Source: Littorina saxatilis
Taxonomy: Eukaryota > Mollusca > Gastropoda > Littorinimorpha > Littorinidae
NCBI RefSeq assembly: GCF_037325665.1
Contig: NC_090250.1
Coordinates: 17,528,349-17,592,348, forward strand
DNA: 64,000 nucleotides
Direction of reading: 5' to 3'
The notes beneath the pieces are model-generated. The model was given only the letters and a program-made list of their open reading frames with translations. It was not told where the DNA came from and ran no database searches. Shown piece by piece: positions 23,901-34,384 of this stretch (within the stretch, counting starts at the first letter, position 1; every line of letters begins with the position of its first letter). The position numbers and the translations under genes are program-made.

Positions 23901-25647
23901 ACTGTTAGCAAATGATAACAGACATGTCGAGAAAAAAGATATCAAGCATGAGCCTTTTAGGCATCGAGCGGCAGAGTGCTTTCCGGCAGGTGGGGTAGGT
24001 ACTGTCGCTTGAGGCTTCTGCTTTGGTGCACAAAGCTTGATCGTTTCAGCCTGTTCCTGATAGGTTTTTCCATTCTGCTGTTCATTGGGTGCTTTGGTAG
24101 GCTTTTGTATTTCTCTGCTTGGATGAGTGTCTTTGTGTCTCTTCGAAGCATTAGGGTCCGATATTTAGACTCCAACATGTATAATACAGGGTGGTCCAAA
24201 AAAATGTAGACAGCATTGCGTGCCTGTCATTTCTGCTACAGGGCTCCCACCTATTCTTTTTCACCTGGAATGTCTCACACAAGCATGAAAGTTTAGTAAG
24301 GCACAGATTTTTCTTCGTTGCAACATCATTTCTGGGCGTAGTTCAATAGTTCATCACATTCTCAATCCAAGCACCTCGTCCCCAGATCTTTCTCCTCCAG
24401 ATTTCTTCCTCTGGGGGTACTTGAAGGAAAGGGTTTACCACAACAATCCACAGACAATACAAGCGCTAAAGGAGAACATTCTTCGTGAAATCAGGAGGAT
24501 TCCACTCGAGACCTTGGACAGAGTTATCAACAACTTCAATGTCCGTGTCTCAGCCGTAATCCAGAGACGAGGTGCTTGGATTGAGAATGTGATGAACTAT
24601 TGAACTACGCCCAGAAATGATGTTGCAAAGAAGAAAAAACTGTGCATGCTTGTGTGAGAGATTCCAGGTGAAAAAGAATAGGTGGGAGCCCTGTAGCAGA
24701 AATTTTTTTGGACCACCCTGTACAACTCGCCTTCGACTGGTGGGAATTATCTTTGTCTCGTCTAAATATCGGACCCTATAGCTACGCTGAAAACACATTA
24801 GCTGTTAATATTTAGTACCAGCACATGTTTACGTAGAGGACATTTTTGGTTGAACAATGACTGACCAAACAATGACTGTCGAGATCTGTGTAAAATGTTA
24901 TATTTAGGATTTCCTTTTCTATTTTACAATTGTACAATCTAACGCACACAACTATGCTCTTTTTTTTTTAGACTGGTTATCCGCCTAAATATGAGTTTTT
25001 GTCGGCTCTAAAAAGGGAAATGCAATGTTCCATCTGATACTGTTTTAAAAGATGTTTTTTTGTTGAGTGATTCGTTGTTCGAACTATATTTAGTTACAGC
25101 ACATATTTACGTTACCATATATAGAGGAAATATTTGATTTGAAAGCAGCAAGCATATCAATTGTCGCCCCTCCACAACCTCCACTGCCCCCAACCCAATG
25201 ACATCACAATCCCCCCCCCCCCCCACACACACTCACACACAAGTACATGCCCGATTATCAGTGACTTCAAAACGCTGGTCCTGACAAGTGCAAGTGTTCA
25301 TGCACATGACGCCAGCGCAAGGTCCCGCGATTGACGCAATCTGCTGGTGGTTGCCATCGAAGACGCGGTAGCCAAAGCAGCACGGATTGCATTTCATTTC
25401 CACCTTGCCTGTAGACACAAGCACACGCCTCACACAGTCACGTTATTGTCCAATGACGTCACGGTCACTTGAGTTTACAAAATAAGTAAAAAGCCGAGTG
25501 TGAAACTGTGGCTGGGTTTGATCGGTTCAAACAAAATTTTATTTAGAATCAACATTCACGAAACAATACTAAGCTTGCAAACTATTAGGACCTCAACGCA
25601 AGGAAGTTAATATCTCATGTTGCCCATGTTAAGAGTGGTTGATTGAC

Positions 25648-25735
<88 letters not shown>

Positions 25736-26001
25736 CATGGGTACGTGCGTGCGTGCGTGTATGTATGTGTGTGCCTGCGCGCGACAATGCGCACGTTTGT
25801 GTGTGCGCAGGTGCATGCATTCAAATGCTTTTATGTGTGTGCGTGCCTGTGTGTTTGTGCGTGTATGTGCGTATGCATGCGTCAGTGCATTTGTGTGCGT
25901 TAAGAACGTATGCGCGCGCGTAGCCTACATGTGTGTGTGTGTGTAGGTGTGTGTGTGTGTGTGTGTGTGTGTCAGTGTGTGTGTGTGTGTGTGCGTGTGT
26001 T

Positions 26002-26051
<50 letters not shown>

Positions 26052-29000
26052 TGTGTATGTGTGTGTGTTAGAGTGTGTGCGTGTGTTAGAGTGTGTGTGT
26101 AATAATGTTACAACCTAAGAACTCGCCGGTGCTTTCACAGTTGACAAGGATGAAGTCACTACAGCAGCAACAGTGGCGACAGAACGCCCCGCAGTTGCAC
26201 GGTCTCTCCACGTGAAGGATGGGGACACCACTGTTGTCACTGAAAAATAAAAACAATAAAAACAATAAGCGAGAGTGGTGGTGCCAGACCGAGAGTAGTG
26301 GTGCGAGATCGAGATTTGTGGTGCCAGAGTAAGAGTGGTGGTGCCAGAGCGAGAGTAGTGGTGCCAGAGCGAGATTTGTTGTGCCAGAATAAGAGTGGTG
26401 GTGCCAGAGCGAGAGTAGTGGTGCCAGAGCGAGAATTGTGGTGCCAGAGTAAGAGTGGTGGTGTCAGAGCGAGAATGATGGTGCCAGATCGAGAGTGGTT
26501 GTGCCAGAGTAAGAGTGGTGGTGCCAGAGCTAGAGTGGTGGTACCAGAGTAAGAGTTGATGTGCCAGAGCAAGAGTTGTGGTACCAGAGAAAGAGTTGTG
26601 GTACAAGAGTAAGAGTTGTGGTGCCAAAGTAAGAGTGGTCGTGCCAGAGTAAGAGAAGTAGTGCCAGAGCGATAGTGGTGGTGCCAGCGAGAGTAAGAGA
26701 TGTGGTGCCAGAGCGACAGTGGTGGTGCGTTCCAGAGCGAGAGTGGTGGTGCAAGAGTTGTGGTGCCATAGTGATAGTTGTGGTGCCAGAGCGAGAGTGG
26801 TGGTGCCTGAGTAAGTTGTGGTGCCAGAGCGAGAGTGGTCGTGCGTGCCAGAGCGAGAGTGGTGGTTCCAGAATTGTGGTGCCATAGTGATAGTGGTGGT
26901 GCCAGAGTGGTGGTGCCATAATAAGAGTGGTGGTTCCAGAGCGAGAGGGTGGTGCCAGAGTAAGAGATGTGGTGCCAGAGCGATGGTGCCATAACAAGAG
27001 TGATGGTATCAGAGCGAGAGTGGTGGTGCCTGAGTAAGAGTTGTGGTGGCAGAGCGAGTGGGGTGGTGCCGGAGTAAGAATTGTGGTGCCAGAGCGAGTG
27101 GTGGTGCCAGAGTGAGAGTTGTGGTGCCAGAGTAAGAATTGTGGTGCCAGCGTGCGAGTGATGGTGCTAGAGTGAGAGTTGTTGTGCCAGAGCGAGAGTG
27201 GTTGTGCCAGAGTAAGAGTTTTCGAAATGATGGTGCAAGACTGTTGATAACTCCCAAGGCTTGGGTTGACCTACCACCTAGTCACTTTGTTGACTGGTCA
27301 TGCATAAGCTAAATAAACACCACATATGAAGTAATTCAGTAAACGGATTTAGAAGTCTTTAGCATTTTTGTGGGTTGCATTGTTTTGGGTCATCCTGCAT
27401 TTTCAACGAACTGAGGACACAATAGTGTGAGATTTTAAAGTTGTACCCCTTCCAACTTCCAAATTTACTTCATTTATCAGGATATTTGTAAACTTCCTGG
27501 TTATGTGAATGTCCTCGAGCTAACATATAGTTATACAGGTTGTCTACAAATTATTGAGAATACGTCTCACCTTGACCCTTTTCTGTTTGCATACAAGCTA
27601 CACAGACGACGCCACTCTAACCCTCCTTACATAACGCACACACTCATCTGGAAACCTCTGGTTCTTTTGTACGTATTCTGTTCATCGATTTTTCATCTGC
27701 TTTTGATTCCATTCTCCCCCATCAACTAGCAAAGAAGTTATTAGAAAACCAACGTTACTTCCAGGCTTACTTTATAGATCATAGACTTTCTTGTCAATAG
27801 ATTTCAGTTTGTTACCAAGGTGTTCTGTCTTTATCTCGTTCTACATGTATAGCTACAGGGTCACCACAGGGCACGGTCTTATCTCCTTTTCTTTTTACAT
27901 TGCATACACATGACTGCAGAGGCAATATATTAAATACTCAGATGACACTGCCTTACAAGACCTTTCAAATTGTGTTCTTATGTATTTCAAAGAAGTTGAA
28001 AAGTCTCACTTATAGTGCAAAAACAACTATCTTGATTTAAGGTGTAAAAAAAGAAAAAGAAAAAGGTAATTGATTTTTGGAGGAAACCAAGTCTTTCTTT
28101 CTTTATTTGGTGTTTAACGTCGTTTTCAACCGTTCAAGGTTATATCGCGACGGAAGGAAACCAAGTCTTATTCCAGATCTGTTTTTACATAGTGTGAAAG
28201 TTGAACGGGTGAGTGAATATAAATACTTAGGAACAGTGCTTGACAGTAAACTAAGCGTGGACAGTCACGTGCGTCACAGCTGTCAACAAAAAATGTCAGT
28301 TGAGAGTTTACTGCATGCAGAAACCTAGATATCTTAAAGTTACTGGACCTGTCAAGTCCGGGTGCAAGGAGCCCCTAGGGCTTTCAGTCGTGCCTCAGGC
28401 AGCTTTCCGTTTTAAAACATACCAAGTATGATTGACTTTCATGCAAGGAGAAATACTCACCATAGTTTTAAGACGAAAGGGCGAGCGTGCCCGCAGCACT
28501 GCCTGCATACAAAGCTGGACTGCTCGGCGGCATAGAAGATCCTCTGGCCTTGGTTGTTGCACACGGCATACTTGTTTGACACCTCGAAGGGCAGCAACAC
28601 CTCCAGCAGGTGTGTCTCTTGCTTGATCACCACCTGGTCTAGCATGGCCAGGTGCTCCAGGCCTGTGGGATGGCAGGTGCTACATTTATAGTTACATGAC
28701 AGGTGTTACAGTGAGTAACATGACAGGTGTCACATTTGCTTGATCACGCACCTGGTCTAGCATGGCCAGGCACTCCAGACCTGTGGGATGACAGGTGTTA
28801 CAGTGAGTTACATGACAGGTTTTACAGTGAGTTACATGACAGGTGTTACAGTGAGTTACATGACAGGTTTTACATTGAGTTATGTGACAGGTGTTACAGT
28901 GAGTTACATGACAGGTGATACCGTGAGTTACATGACAGGTGTTAGAGTGAGTTACATTACAGGTGTGACAGTGGGAGTTACATGACAGGTGTAACATTTG

Positions 29001-29303
29001 CTTCATCACCATCTCATCTAGCACAGCCAGGTACTCCAGGCCTGTGGGATGGCAGGTGCTACAGTTATAGTTACATGACAGGTGATACAGTGAGTTACGT
29101 ACATGACAGGTGTTATATTAGCTTGATCACCACCTGGTCTAGCATGGCCAGGTAATCCAGGCCTGTGGGATGACAGGTGTTAAGGCGGTCCTTAGTTGAG
29201 CCTGAAGTCGACTTCGCGAAGTCTTTTTACATTTAGTCAAGTTTTGACTAAATGTTTTAACATAGAGGGGGAATCGAGACGAGGGTCGTTGTGTATGTGT
29301 GTA

Positions 29304-29357
<54 letters not shown>

Positions 29358-31464
29358 TGTGTGTGTGTGTGTAGAGCGATTCAGACTAAACTACTGGGCC
29401 GATCTTTATGAAATTTGACATGAGAGTTCCTGGGTATGATATCCCCGGACGATTTTTTCATTTTTTCGATAAATACCTTTGATGACGTCATATCCGGTTT
29501 TTTGTAAAAGTTGAGGCGGCACTGTCACACCGTCATTTTTCAATTAAATTGATTGAAATTTTGGCAAAGCAATCTTCGACAAAGGCCGGGGTTTGGTATT
29601 GCATTTCAGCTTGGTGGCTTAAAAACTAATAAGTGAGTTTGGTCATTAAAAATCGGAAACTTGTAATTAAAATTACTTTTTTTTTTAAAACGATCCAAAA
29701 TTACGTTTATCGTATTCTTCTTCATGTTCTGATTCTAAAAACATATAAATATGTTATATTCGGATTAAAAACAAGCTCTGAAAATTAAAAATATAAAAAT
29801 TATGATTAAAATTAAATTTCCGAAATCGTTTTAAAAACACTTTCATCTTATTCCTTGTCGGTTCCTGATTCCAAAAACATATAGATATGATATGTTTGGA
29901 TTAAAAACACGTTCAGAGAGTTAACAAGAATAGAGATATAGAAAAGCGTGCTATCCTCCTCAGCGCAACCGCTACCGCGCTTTTCTGGATTGTTAATGTC
30001 ACTGCCTTTGCCACGAGCGGTGGACAGACAATGCTACGAGTGTACGGTCTTGCGGAAAAAATGCAATGCGTTCAGTTTCATTTTGTGAGTTCGACAGCTT
30101 GACTAAATGTTGTATTTTCGCCTTACGCGACTTGTTTTTTTTTTTACCGAAAAAAATTTAAAAAATAAAAATTATGATCAAAATTAAATTTTCCAAATCA
30201 ATTTAAAAACACTTTCATCTTATTCCTTGTCGGTTCCTGATTCCAAAAACATATAGATATGATATGTTTGGTTTAAAAACACGCTCAGAAAGTTAAAACG
30301 AAGAGAGGTACAGAAAAGCGTGCTATCCTTCTCAGCGCAACTACTACCCTGCTCGATCTTCTTGTCAATTTCACTGCCTTTGCCACGAGCGGTGGACTGA
30401 CGGTGCTACGACTATACGGTCTTGCTGAAAAATTGCATTGCGTTCAGTTTCATTTTGTGAGTTCGACAGCTTGACTAAATGTTGTATTTTTGCCTTACGC
30501 GACTTGTTTTTTTTTACCGAAAACTCACTGCTGAAGCTCCAGGTGGCCTGCTTCGCAAAGTATAATTCGCGTAGCAGACTTCGCCCAGTTAATTTGAGGC
30601 TTTACAGTTAGAGTTACATGACAGGTGTTACAGTGAGAGTTACATGACAGGTGTTACAGTGAGAGTTACATGACAGGTGTTACAGTGAGGGTTACATGCC
30701 ATGTATTACAATGAGTTAGATTGTAGTTGTTACAGTGAGGGGTACATGCCAGGTGTTACAGTTAGAGTAACATGACAGGTGTTACATGACAGGTGTTACA
30801 GTTACATGATAGGTATTACAGTGAGTTACATGACAGGTGTTATAGTGAGAGTTACATGACAGGTGTTATAGCGAGTTACATGACAGGTGTTATAGTGAGA
30901 GTTACATGACAGGTGTTATAGTGAGAGTTACATGACAGGTGTTATAGCGAGTTACATGACAGGTGTTATAGTGAGAGTTACATGATAGGTGTTATAGTGA
31001 GTTACATGACAGGTGTTATAGTGAGTGTTACAGAAACAGTTGCTGGCAGGGGGGGGGGGGGGGGGGTGGAACACCCCCAGATACTATCCGAAACCCAGGA
31101 GCCCCGCCTCCCAAATCCCTGTTTCTCTCTGACCGCAAAGTGTATTACGTTGTAACGGCTCCCCTCAATTCGGGAATATATTCTTGAACATTCCCATGAA
31201 CTGCACACAATTAGTTAATGTTTACTAACACTGTTCACGCAAAAAAGAGAAGAAGTAAGTTTTCAAACCTGGTGGGCAATTCATTTCATAGTGGAATGGT
31301 GGTTGTTGCTGAAACTGTGGTTGTTGCTGAAATTGTGGTTGTTGCTGAAATTGTGGTTGTTGCTGAAATTGTGGTTGTTGCTGAAATTGTAGTTGTTGCT
31401 GTTGTTGGAATTGTAGTTGCATCTGCTTTTGTGGTTGGTACACCACAGGGTCGATGTTTGACAT
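20875..31464 (-). CDS. PLSCR: Phospholipid scramblase, copy A
   Basis: Join (minus) 31464-31269, 28662-28461, 26239-26115, 25408-25239, 23025-22918, 20940-20875: 867 nt, 288 residues. The domain order matches the scramblase family. There is a Q-rich flexible N-terminus, an NCPPGLEHL start of the beta barrel, a Cys-rich patch RHCCCCSDF (palmitoylation site in the family) and an IAGPC core. The Ca2+-binding-like DSDNFTATFSMD follows, then the C-terminal hydrophobic helix LLVGAAFLVDFHFF. Family members move phospholipids between leaflets in response to Ca2+ or act in signalling at the plasma membrane. An alternative first exon at 34384-34288 would give 255 residues. Phases agree at every junction. 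Whether both copies are expressed cannot be told. Confidence 0.88.
21540..21847 (+). mobile_element. tRNA-derived SINE, second copy
   Basis: Same family as 3481-3795 in the opposite orientation: B box GGGTTCGAACCCC, then a shared ~200-bp body, ending in a 29-A tail. It lies in intron 5 of PLSCR copy A and was not found at the matching place in copy B. Confidence 0.85.
22090..22467 (-). CDS. Unrecognised 125-codon open frame in PLSCR-A intron 5
   Basis: An intact frame (MTVLPGIPMK... to ...KFVKKKVDLG), rich in Lys/Leu/Ile with blocks such as LREIKPYLHIDKFKK and ALFADWVVLYES. I recognise no family. The counterpart in unit B (about 36860-37245) is disrupted and carries a GATGGTGAGAAAAAACT tandem repeat. 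It could be a remnant of a captured gene or mobile element. Expression is unsupported. Confidence 0.3.
   Translation of the reverse strand: MTVLPGIPMKTVFLTITDLVRRLREIKPYLHIDKFKKINTPSALFADWVVLYESISKKAPRGILIKTTFNTNSSSAHDVDPQFVLKWKDVLISFENLVISDIVNCFDGKGCAMKAKFVKKKVDLG
22918..23025 (-). CDS. PLSCR: PLSCR copy A exon 5
   Basis: Acceptor CCGTACAG, donor AAG|GTCAGA, 36 codons in phase 0. Encodes IGQVTKTFSGLVKE and the acidic DSDNFTATFSMD, which corresponds to the family's Ca2+-binding segment DADNFGIQFPLD. Confidence 0.88.
23618..23787. repeat. 170-bp near-perfect hairpin in PLSCR-A intron 4
   Basis: Arms start ACATTAACATGCTTCC and are inverted at the other end, with a short central loop around TCGCTTCGCTCC. 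It lies in sequence absent from copy B. Probably the end of a foldback-type insertion. Confidence 0.75.
23957..24170 (-). mobile_element. LINE fragment, I-superfamily (Nimb-like)
   Basis: The minus-strand frame RLKRSSFVHQSRSLKRQ parallels GRLKRSSFALEARALQKK in the connector region of the full LINE at 40189-43923. A short decayed piece, absent from copy B here. Confidence 0.6.
24187..24720 (+). mobile_element. Deleted mariner/Tc1-type element with long inverted repeats
   Basis: Ends are inverted copies beginning CAGGGTGGTCCAAAAAAAT, flanked by TA. The inverted homology extends about 170 bp inwards. A short plus frame keeps the transposase C-terminus (PDLSPPDFFLWGYLKERVY type, catalytic third-residue region), so it is an internally deleted copy. 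The matching place in unit B (near 39135) reads as an empty TA site. Non-autonomous. Confidence 0.85.
25239..25408 (-). CDS. PLSCR: PLSCR copy A exon 4
   Basis: Acceptor TGTCTACAG, 170 nt. Encodes KVEMKCNPCCFGYRVFDG and IAGPC, aligning to the scramblase segment around SGPC. The donor is placed at ACTTGT|GTGTGA because the next exon enters in phase 0 and the same site exists in copy B. It is weak and sits at the edge of a TG/poly(G) tract. Confidence 0.82.
25638..26102 (+). repeat. (TTGA)n and (TG)n compound repeat, intron 3 of PLSCR-A
   Basis: TGAT tetranucleotides lead into more than 25 TG units, then GCGTGTGT variants and further TG runs up to just before exon 3. Unit B has the same structure at 40150-40188 and 43924-44315, split by a LINE. 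Confidence 0.95.
26115..26239 (-). CDS. PLSCR: PLSCR copy A exon 3
   Basis: Acceptor TTTTTCAG, donor CTTAG|GTTGTA, 125 nt. Encodes VPILHVERPCNCGAF and the Cys cluster RHCCCCSDF, corresponding to the family's CCCPCC palmitoylation motif. Its first codon is completed from exon 2 (TG|T, Cys). Confidence 0.88.
26272..27235 (+). repeat. 21-bp minisatellite, intron 2 of PLSCR-A
   Basis: About 45 units of GTGGTGCCAGAGCGAGAGT-type 21-mers, with variants lacking several bases. The unit is a multiple of three, so long meaningless frames exist on both strands. Homologous array in unit B at 44472-45236. Confidence 0.95.
27500..28330 (+). mobile_element. Decayed LINE reverse-transcriptase fragment (unit A)
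   Basis: Scattered frames keep RT-like pieces: LDPFLFAYKLHRRR, then GSPQGTVLSPFLF-like text near 27870, then EYKYLGTVLDSKLS. That is the order of a CR1/Rex-Babar-type RT. Many disruptions. The same fragment is in unit B (45461-46500), so it inserted before the duplication. Confidence 0.7.
28096..28155 (+). mobile_element. 60-bp truncated SINE-like insertion with 14-bp target duplication
   Basis: Matches the first 60 bp of the element at 14389-14757. It is flanked by perfect GGAAACCAAGTCTT repeats (28082-28095, 28156-28169) and is absent from unit B. Confidence 0.75.
28461..28662 (-). CDS. PLSCR: PLSCR copy A exon 2
   Basis: Acceptor CATCCCACAG, donor TATG|GTGAGT, 202 nt. Encodes GLEHLAMLDQVVIKQ, LLEVLLPFEVSNKY and RQCCGHARPF, the strongest scramblase match in the window (family: LLEVLTGFETNNKY, RNCCGPSRPF). 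Confidence 0.92.
29229..30135 (-). mobile_element. R850 repeat, copy 3 (inverted)
   Basis: Minus-strand version of 19016-20701, with a (TG)n tract near its 3' end. It interrupts the minisatellite. Unit B reads through at the matching place (near 49676), giving an empty site. Confidence 0.75.
30150..30507 (-). mobile_element. R850 repeat, copy 4 (truncated, inverted)
   Basis: Contains only the GTCGCGTAAGG-end half of the family. It lies directly next to copy 3 in the same orientation, as the two plus-strand copies do at 19 kb. Confidence 0.7.
31269..31464 (-). CDS. PLSCR: PLSCR copy A exon 1 (Q-rich)
   Basis: ATG at 31464, donor CCACCAG|GTTTGA, 196 nt. Encodes MSNIDPVVYQPQKQ, then a Gln-rich stretch with five QPQFQQ-type repeats, ending NCPPG, the conserved scramblase entry motif. 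The repeats look like an expanded 15-bp unit. An in-frame GTG lies two codons upstream but the ATG is preferred. Confidence 0.82.
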
Positions 31465-31603
31465 CTTTGACACCAGATTCTGGTAACCTTCCCTCCGCTG
31501 CTTTCACAACTTTAAAATTGAATGACTGTGCTATCCTGTGTCTCTTTTAATTTGCTACAATGAAACGTCATTCTATTTCTGAGTGTTACGTCAATATTTG
31601 GCA

Positions 31604-31611
31604 TGACGTCA
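31604..31611. promoter_or_regulatory. CRE palindrome upstream of PLSCR exon 1
   Basis: A perfect TGACGTCA 140 bp before the ATG, in a block (ATTTGGCATGACGTCATCG) shared with the other two first exons. Known binding site type for CREB/ATF. Function here is inferred from conservation among paralogues only. Confidence 0.5.
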
Positions 31612-32399
31612 TCGAGCTCTAACTAGTCTCGGCCCATCCAATACGCAGTTCCGGCGTGTCAACAGGATGCTGTGCCAGCCAACAGCCCGGATCTGAACCC
31701 CATACATTTAGGAACCTACGCTAACATGATGGCGCGAGCTTCCATTCAAATTTAGCTTAGGCAACGAAGGTTCGATGACGTCATCCAATAGTCACATCCA
31801 CAGAAGGAAATGTACAAAGGCTGAACGTAGCCCATTTTAGCTCGACTTATTAGACAGATAGGCTTGAGGAGAATGATAATAACAAAGTTATTACCAGAAT
31901 GCAGACCTCAATGATCGTAAGAACGCACAATTTATTGTTTTCTGAGGAAGTATCTTTCGATAATGGGGCAGACAACTCCCGTAAACCCTTCGAGGCTTAC
32001 TTCCCTTCTTTGTTGTCGTTAATGGCAGCGGAGACTTACCATTTTGCTCTTCGGCCATGCCATATGCCGCTCTTCAGACAAATCTGCTTCAGTTGTTTGT
32101 CTCCATCTAAATAACTATGCCACTTGAATTTAGCGGAGAAACATTTCATTTTGGCTAAGTGACGGCAGGCTGACGTCCGCTCGATAGCTGCATGTGAACG
32201 TAAGTAACAGCTGTTCGTCAGCCAGTGAAACTAACGACAATAGAAGGCAAACTGTCTTGAACACTATTTTTCCCCAGGAAGCGACTCCAAGAACACAGAA
32301 GACTCGAAGGTGAGTGACGTACCTTGTAGTCTTTCTGTGATAGTAGTAGTCCAGTGGACGATACCTTCCGCCTGTGCACTGATCTCGGAGTCGGACTGG

Positions 32400-33010
32400 G
32401 AAAGAAAAGAAGAACGCTTCATCTTGGGTGAGTAGTGATGTCTGAAGAGGTTGCTTTAGGTGTTCCAAACTTTTTTTGTAGAGGACAGTGTCGTCAGGAA
32501 CAAAGATCTGCAAAGAAGAGCATTGGAACAGGCCGGTGGCCTTCATCTGGACAACTTTGCTGCTTCACCCATGTGGGTAAAGCGTTGCAACAAACAACAA
32601 AATGGACTTCATCTTCTTGCTTTTCTTTACAAAGGGGACACATCAACTGATCGGCATTATGTTTTTTTATATCGGTTAGAATGCACAGCAATTTCTGAAA
32701 TACCTAATCGAAACCTAGTCATAATAATTATACTTTAGCTGTCTATCCATATTCAACAAAAGATAGGGTTTAATGTCATGTACAGTACAAAATGTCCGAT
32801 AAACAGCAAATCTATCACTATTTTGTATATGATAATCCCACTCTTGCCATCTGCAATCGACCAACCTTTCCCTAAAAACACACAACAAATCTTTTTCAGT
32901 AACCATGTCCTGATTCAACCACACAAAACCAAAATCATACTCATGCAATTTACAACGGACACTTGAGGCCCAGTTCTTTTTACCACTCTCATCCATTTTA
33001 TACAACATTT
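32400..33010 (-). mobile_element. LINE 3' fragment
   Basis: Minus-strand frames read like the end of an invertebrate LINE ORF2: FGFVWLNQDMVTEKDLL, YRTFCTVHDIKPYLLLNMDR and the metal-binding-like CPLCKEKQEDEVHFVVCC. Frames change along it. Its 5' side is lost in the AG repeat. Confidence 0.65.
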
Positions 33011-33029
33011 CATATGATTTACGGACGGA

Positions 33030-33051
33030 GAGAGAGTAAGAGAGGGAGGGG

Positions 33052-33106
<55 letters not shown>

Positions 33107-33169
33107 GGAGAGAGAGAGAGAAAAAAGAGAGAGAGAGACAGAGAGAGAGACAGAGAGAGAGAGAAAGAA

Positions 33170-33212
<43 letters not shown>

Positions 33213-33260
33213 AAAGAGAGAGACTGAGAGAAAGAGAGAGAGACGGAGAGAGAGAGAGAG

Positions 33261-33335
<75 letters not shown>

Positions 33336-33360
33336 GGCAGAAAGACAGAGATAAATAGAG
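33030..33360 (+). repeat. (AG)n / (ACAG)n compound microsatellite
   Basis: More than 300 bp of GA-type repeats with a pure ACAG block near 33300-33340. Confidence 0.97.
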
Positions 33361-33508
33361 ACAGAGACAAAGACATACACTCAGAGGTAGGCGGGGGATG
33401 GAGACACAGAAACTCAAACAAACAATGCAAAAAGTCTGCAAGAGTTGACCAAAAGCACACATCTTTTCAACAAACCAAGTCGCAACAACCCATTCACCGA
33501 CAACCTAC

Positions 33509-33683
33509 CCCGGACGAAGACAACCAGTACAGGTCCACCACTGATGAAAAGATGCCACCATTGCCGAGTTGGTAAGGCGTAGGGATGTAGTCGAAGGTGC
33601 CACGAATGGGGAAGGTTTCTGTCGACTGGTTGGATGGCCCGTACCACACTTCATTGCCCACGTCAAAACAATCGTACGGAACC
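33509..33683 (-). CDS. Orphan exon resembling GH31 glycosidase (MYORG-like)
   Basis: Acceptor TTTGACTAG, donor CCGGG|GTAGGT, 175 nt, open throughout. Encodes VPYDCFDVGNEVWYGPSN near the start and VVDLYWLSSSG at the end. GH31 enzymes of the MYORG/KIAA1161 group have a C-F/Y-D/S-x-x-x-x-H/V-W-Y-G motif followed about 45 residues later by F/Y-W-L-S-S-x-G-V. No neighbouring GH31 exons were found, so it is either a captured fragment or part of a gene with very long introns. The family call is from memory of the motif. Confidence 0.5.
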
Positions 33684-34287
33684 CTAGTCAAACACATCTT
33701 AGAGATAAGAACATCAGTATTTTTGCCATGAATATCATCTGTCTGCTAACCTCAGATGACTTTACGTATATAATACGGAATTCGTACCAGTATTTCTGAA
33801 GCTACACTTCTGCTTGGAAACATATGAATCCTAATACTCACCAATTACTCAGGCCGTCTGAAAAAAGGTTAACATTTCCTCCCTGACCGTTGCTAATTAT
33901 TTCGTATACAAAGAGGATCCTTGGATATTTTCAAGGATGCTCTTTTTCTTTTTCGTTAATGCAAAACTGCAACAACAAACATCTCTTTAATTTATTTTGA
34001 TAAACAGTAACTTCTACCTCTTTAATGCACACCATTGTAAAAAGAAGAAAAAAAAAAATAATGCATCCTTTGAACACTTCCATGCCAAGTGACCAAAATA
34101 TCGTTGTTCTGGCAAAGAAAGCGCTCCTGCAAAGGGTATAGTACCATAGTAAACGCCCACCCCCAACTTTTGGGCACAATTGGTGCATAGGGGGGGGGGG
34201 GGGGCGTATACAAGGTGGTTTACGGTAGTTTAATGTTTACTTACTTTGTTCATACAAAATAAAGAAGAAGTTTATAACTATTCAAAC

Positions 34288-34384
34288 CTGGTGGGCAATT
34301 CATTTGCTGGTTTGGTTGTTGTTGTTGGAATTGTAGTTGAATCTCATTTTGTGGTTGGTGCAGTACTGGGTACATTCCCGCCAT
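34288..34384 (-). CDS. PLSCR: PLSCR alternative first exon (exon 1')
   Basis: ATG at 34384, donor CCACCAG|GTTTGA, 97 nt. Encodes MAGMYPVLHQPQNE and ends QQMNCPPG in the same phase as exon 1, so it can splice to exon 2 at 28662. It is homologous to exons 31269-31464 and 52137-52212. Either a second promoter of copy A or a leftover first exon. Confidence 0.65.

Larger units (their letters stand above)
28671..31030 (+). repeat. ~24-bp minisatellite in intron 1 of PLSCR-A
   Basis: Units of the form GTTACATGACAGGTGTTACA-GTGA repeat across the intron, broken by R850 insertions (29229-30507). Three units carry copies of the exon-2 start and its acceptor (near 28740-28790, 28998-29055, 29122-29178). 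Confidence 0.95.

Noticed and set aside
26115-27257. Long open frames on both strands with WHHHSRSG-type repeats
   Set aside because: They are translations of the 21-bp minisatellite, whose unit is divisible by three; the only real coding part is PLSCR exon 3 at the edge.
28692-29024. Cys/His-rich frame with CHVTHCNT repeats, zinc-finger-like
   Set aside because: Spacing is set by the ~24-bp minisatellite in PLSCR intron 1; not a zinc-finger protein.
32323-32395. Possible 73-nt minus-strand exon with strong acceptor (TTTCTTTCCCAG) and donor (AAG|GTACGT)
   Set aside because: Splice sites look good but none of the frames fits PLSCR or GH31, the phase does not join neighbours sensibly, and it lies at the end of a LINE fragment. 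Kept as a note only.
32715-33462. Leu/Ser-rich 'membrane-like' frames
   Set aside because: Translation of the AG repeat; only the LINE tail at the C-terminal side is meaningful.
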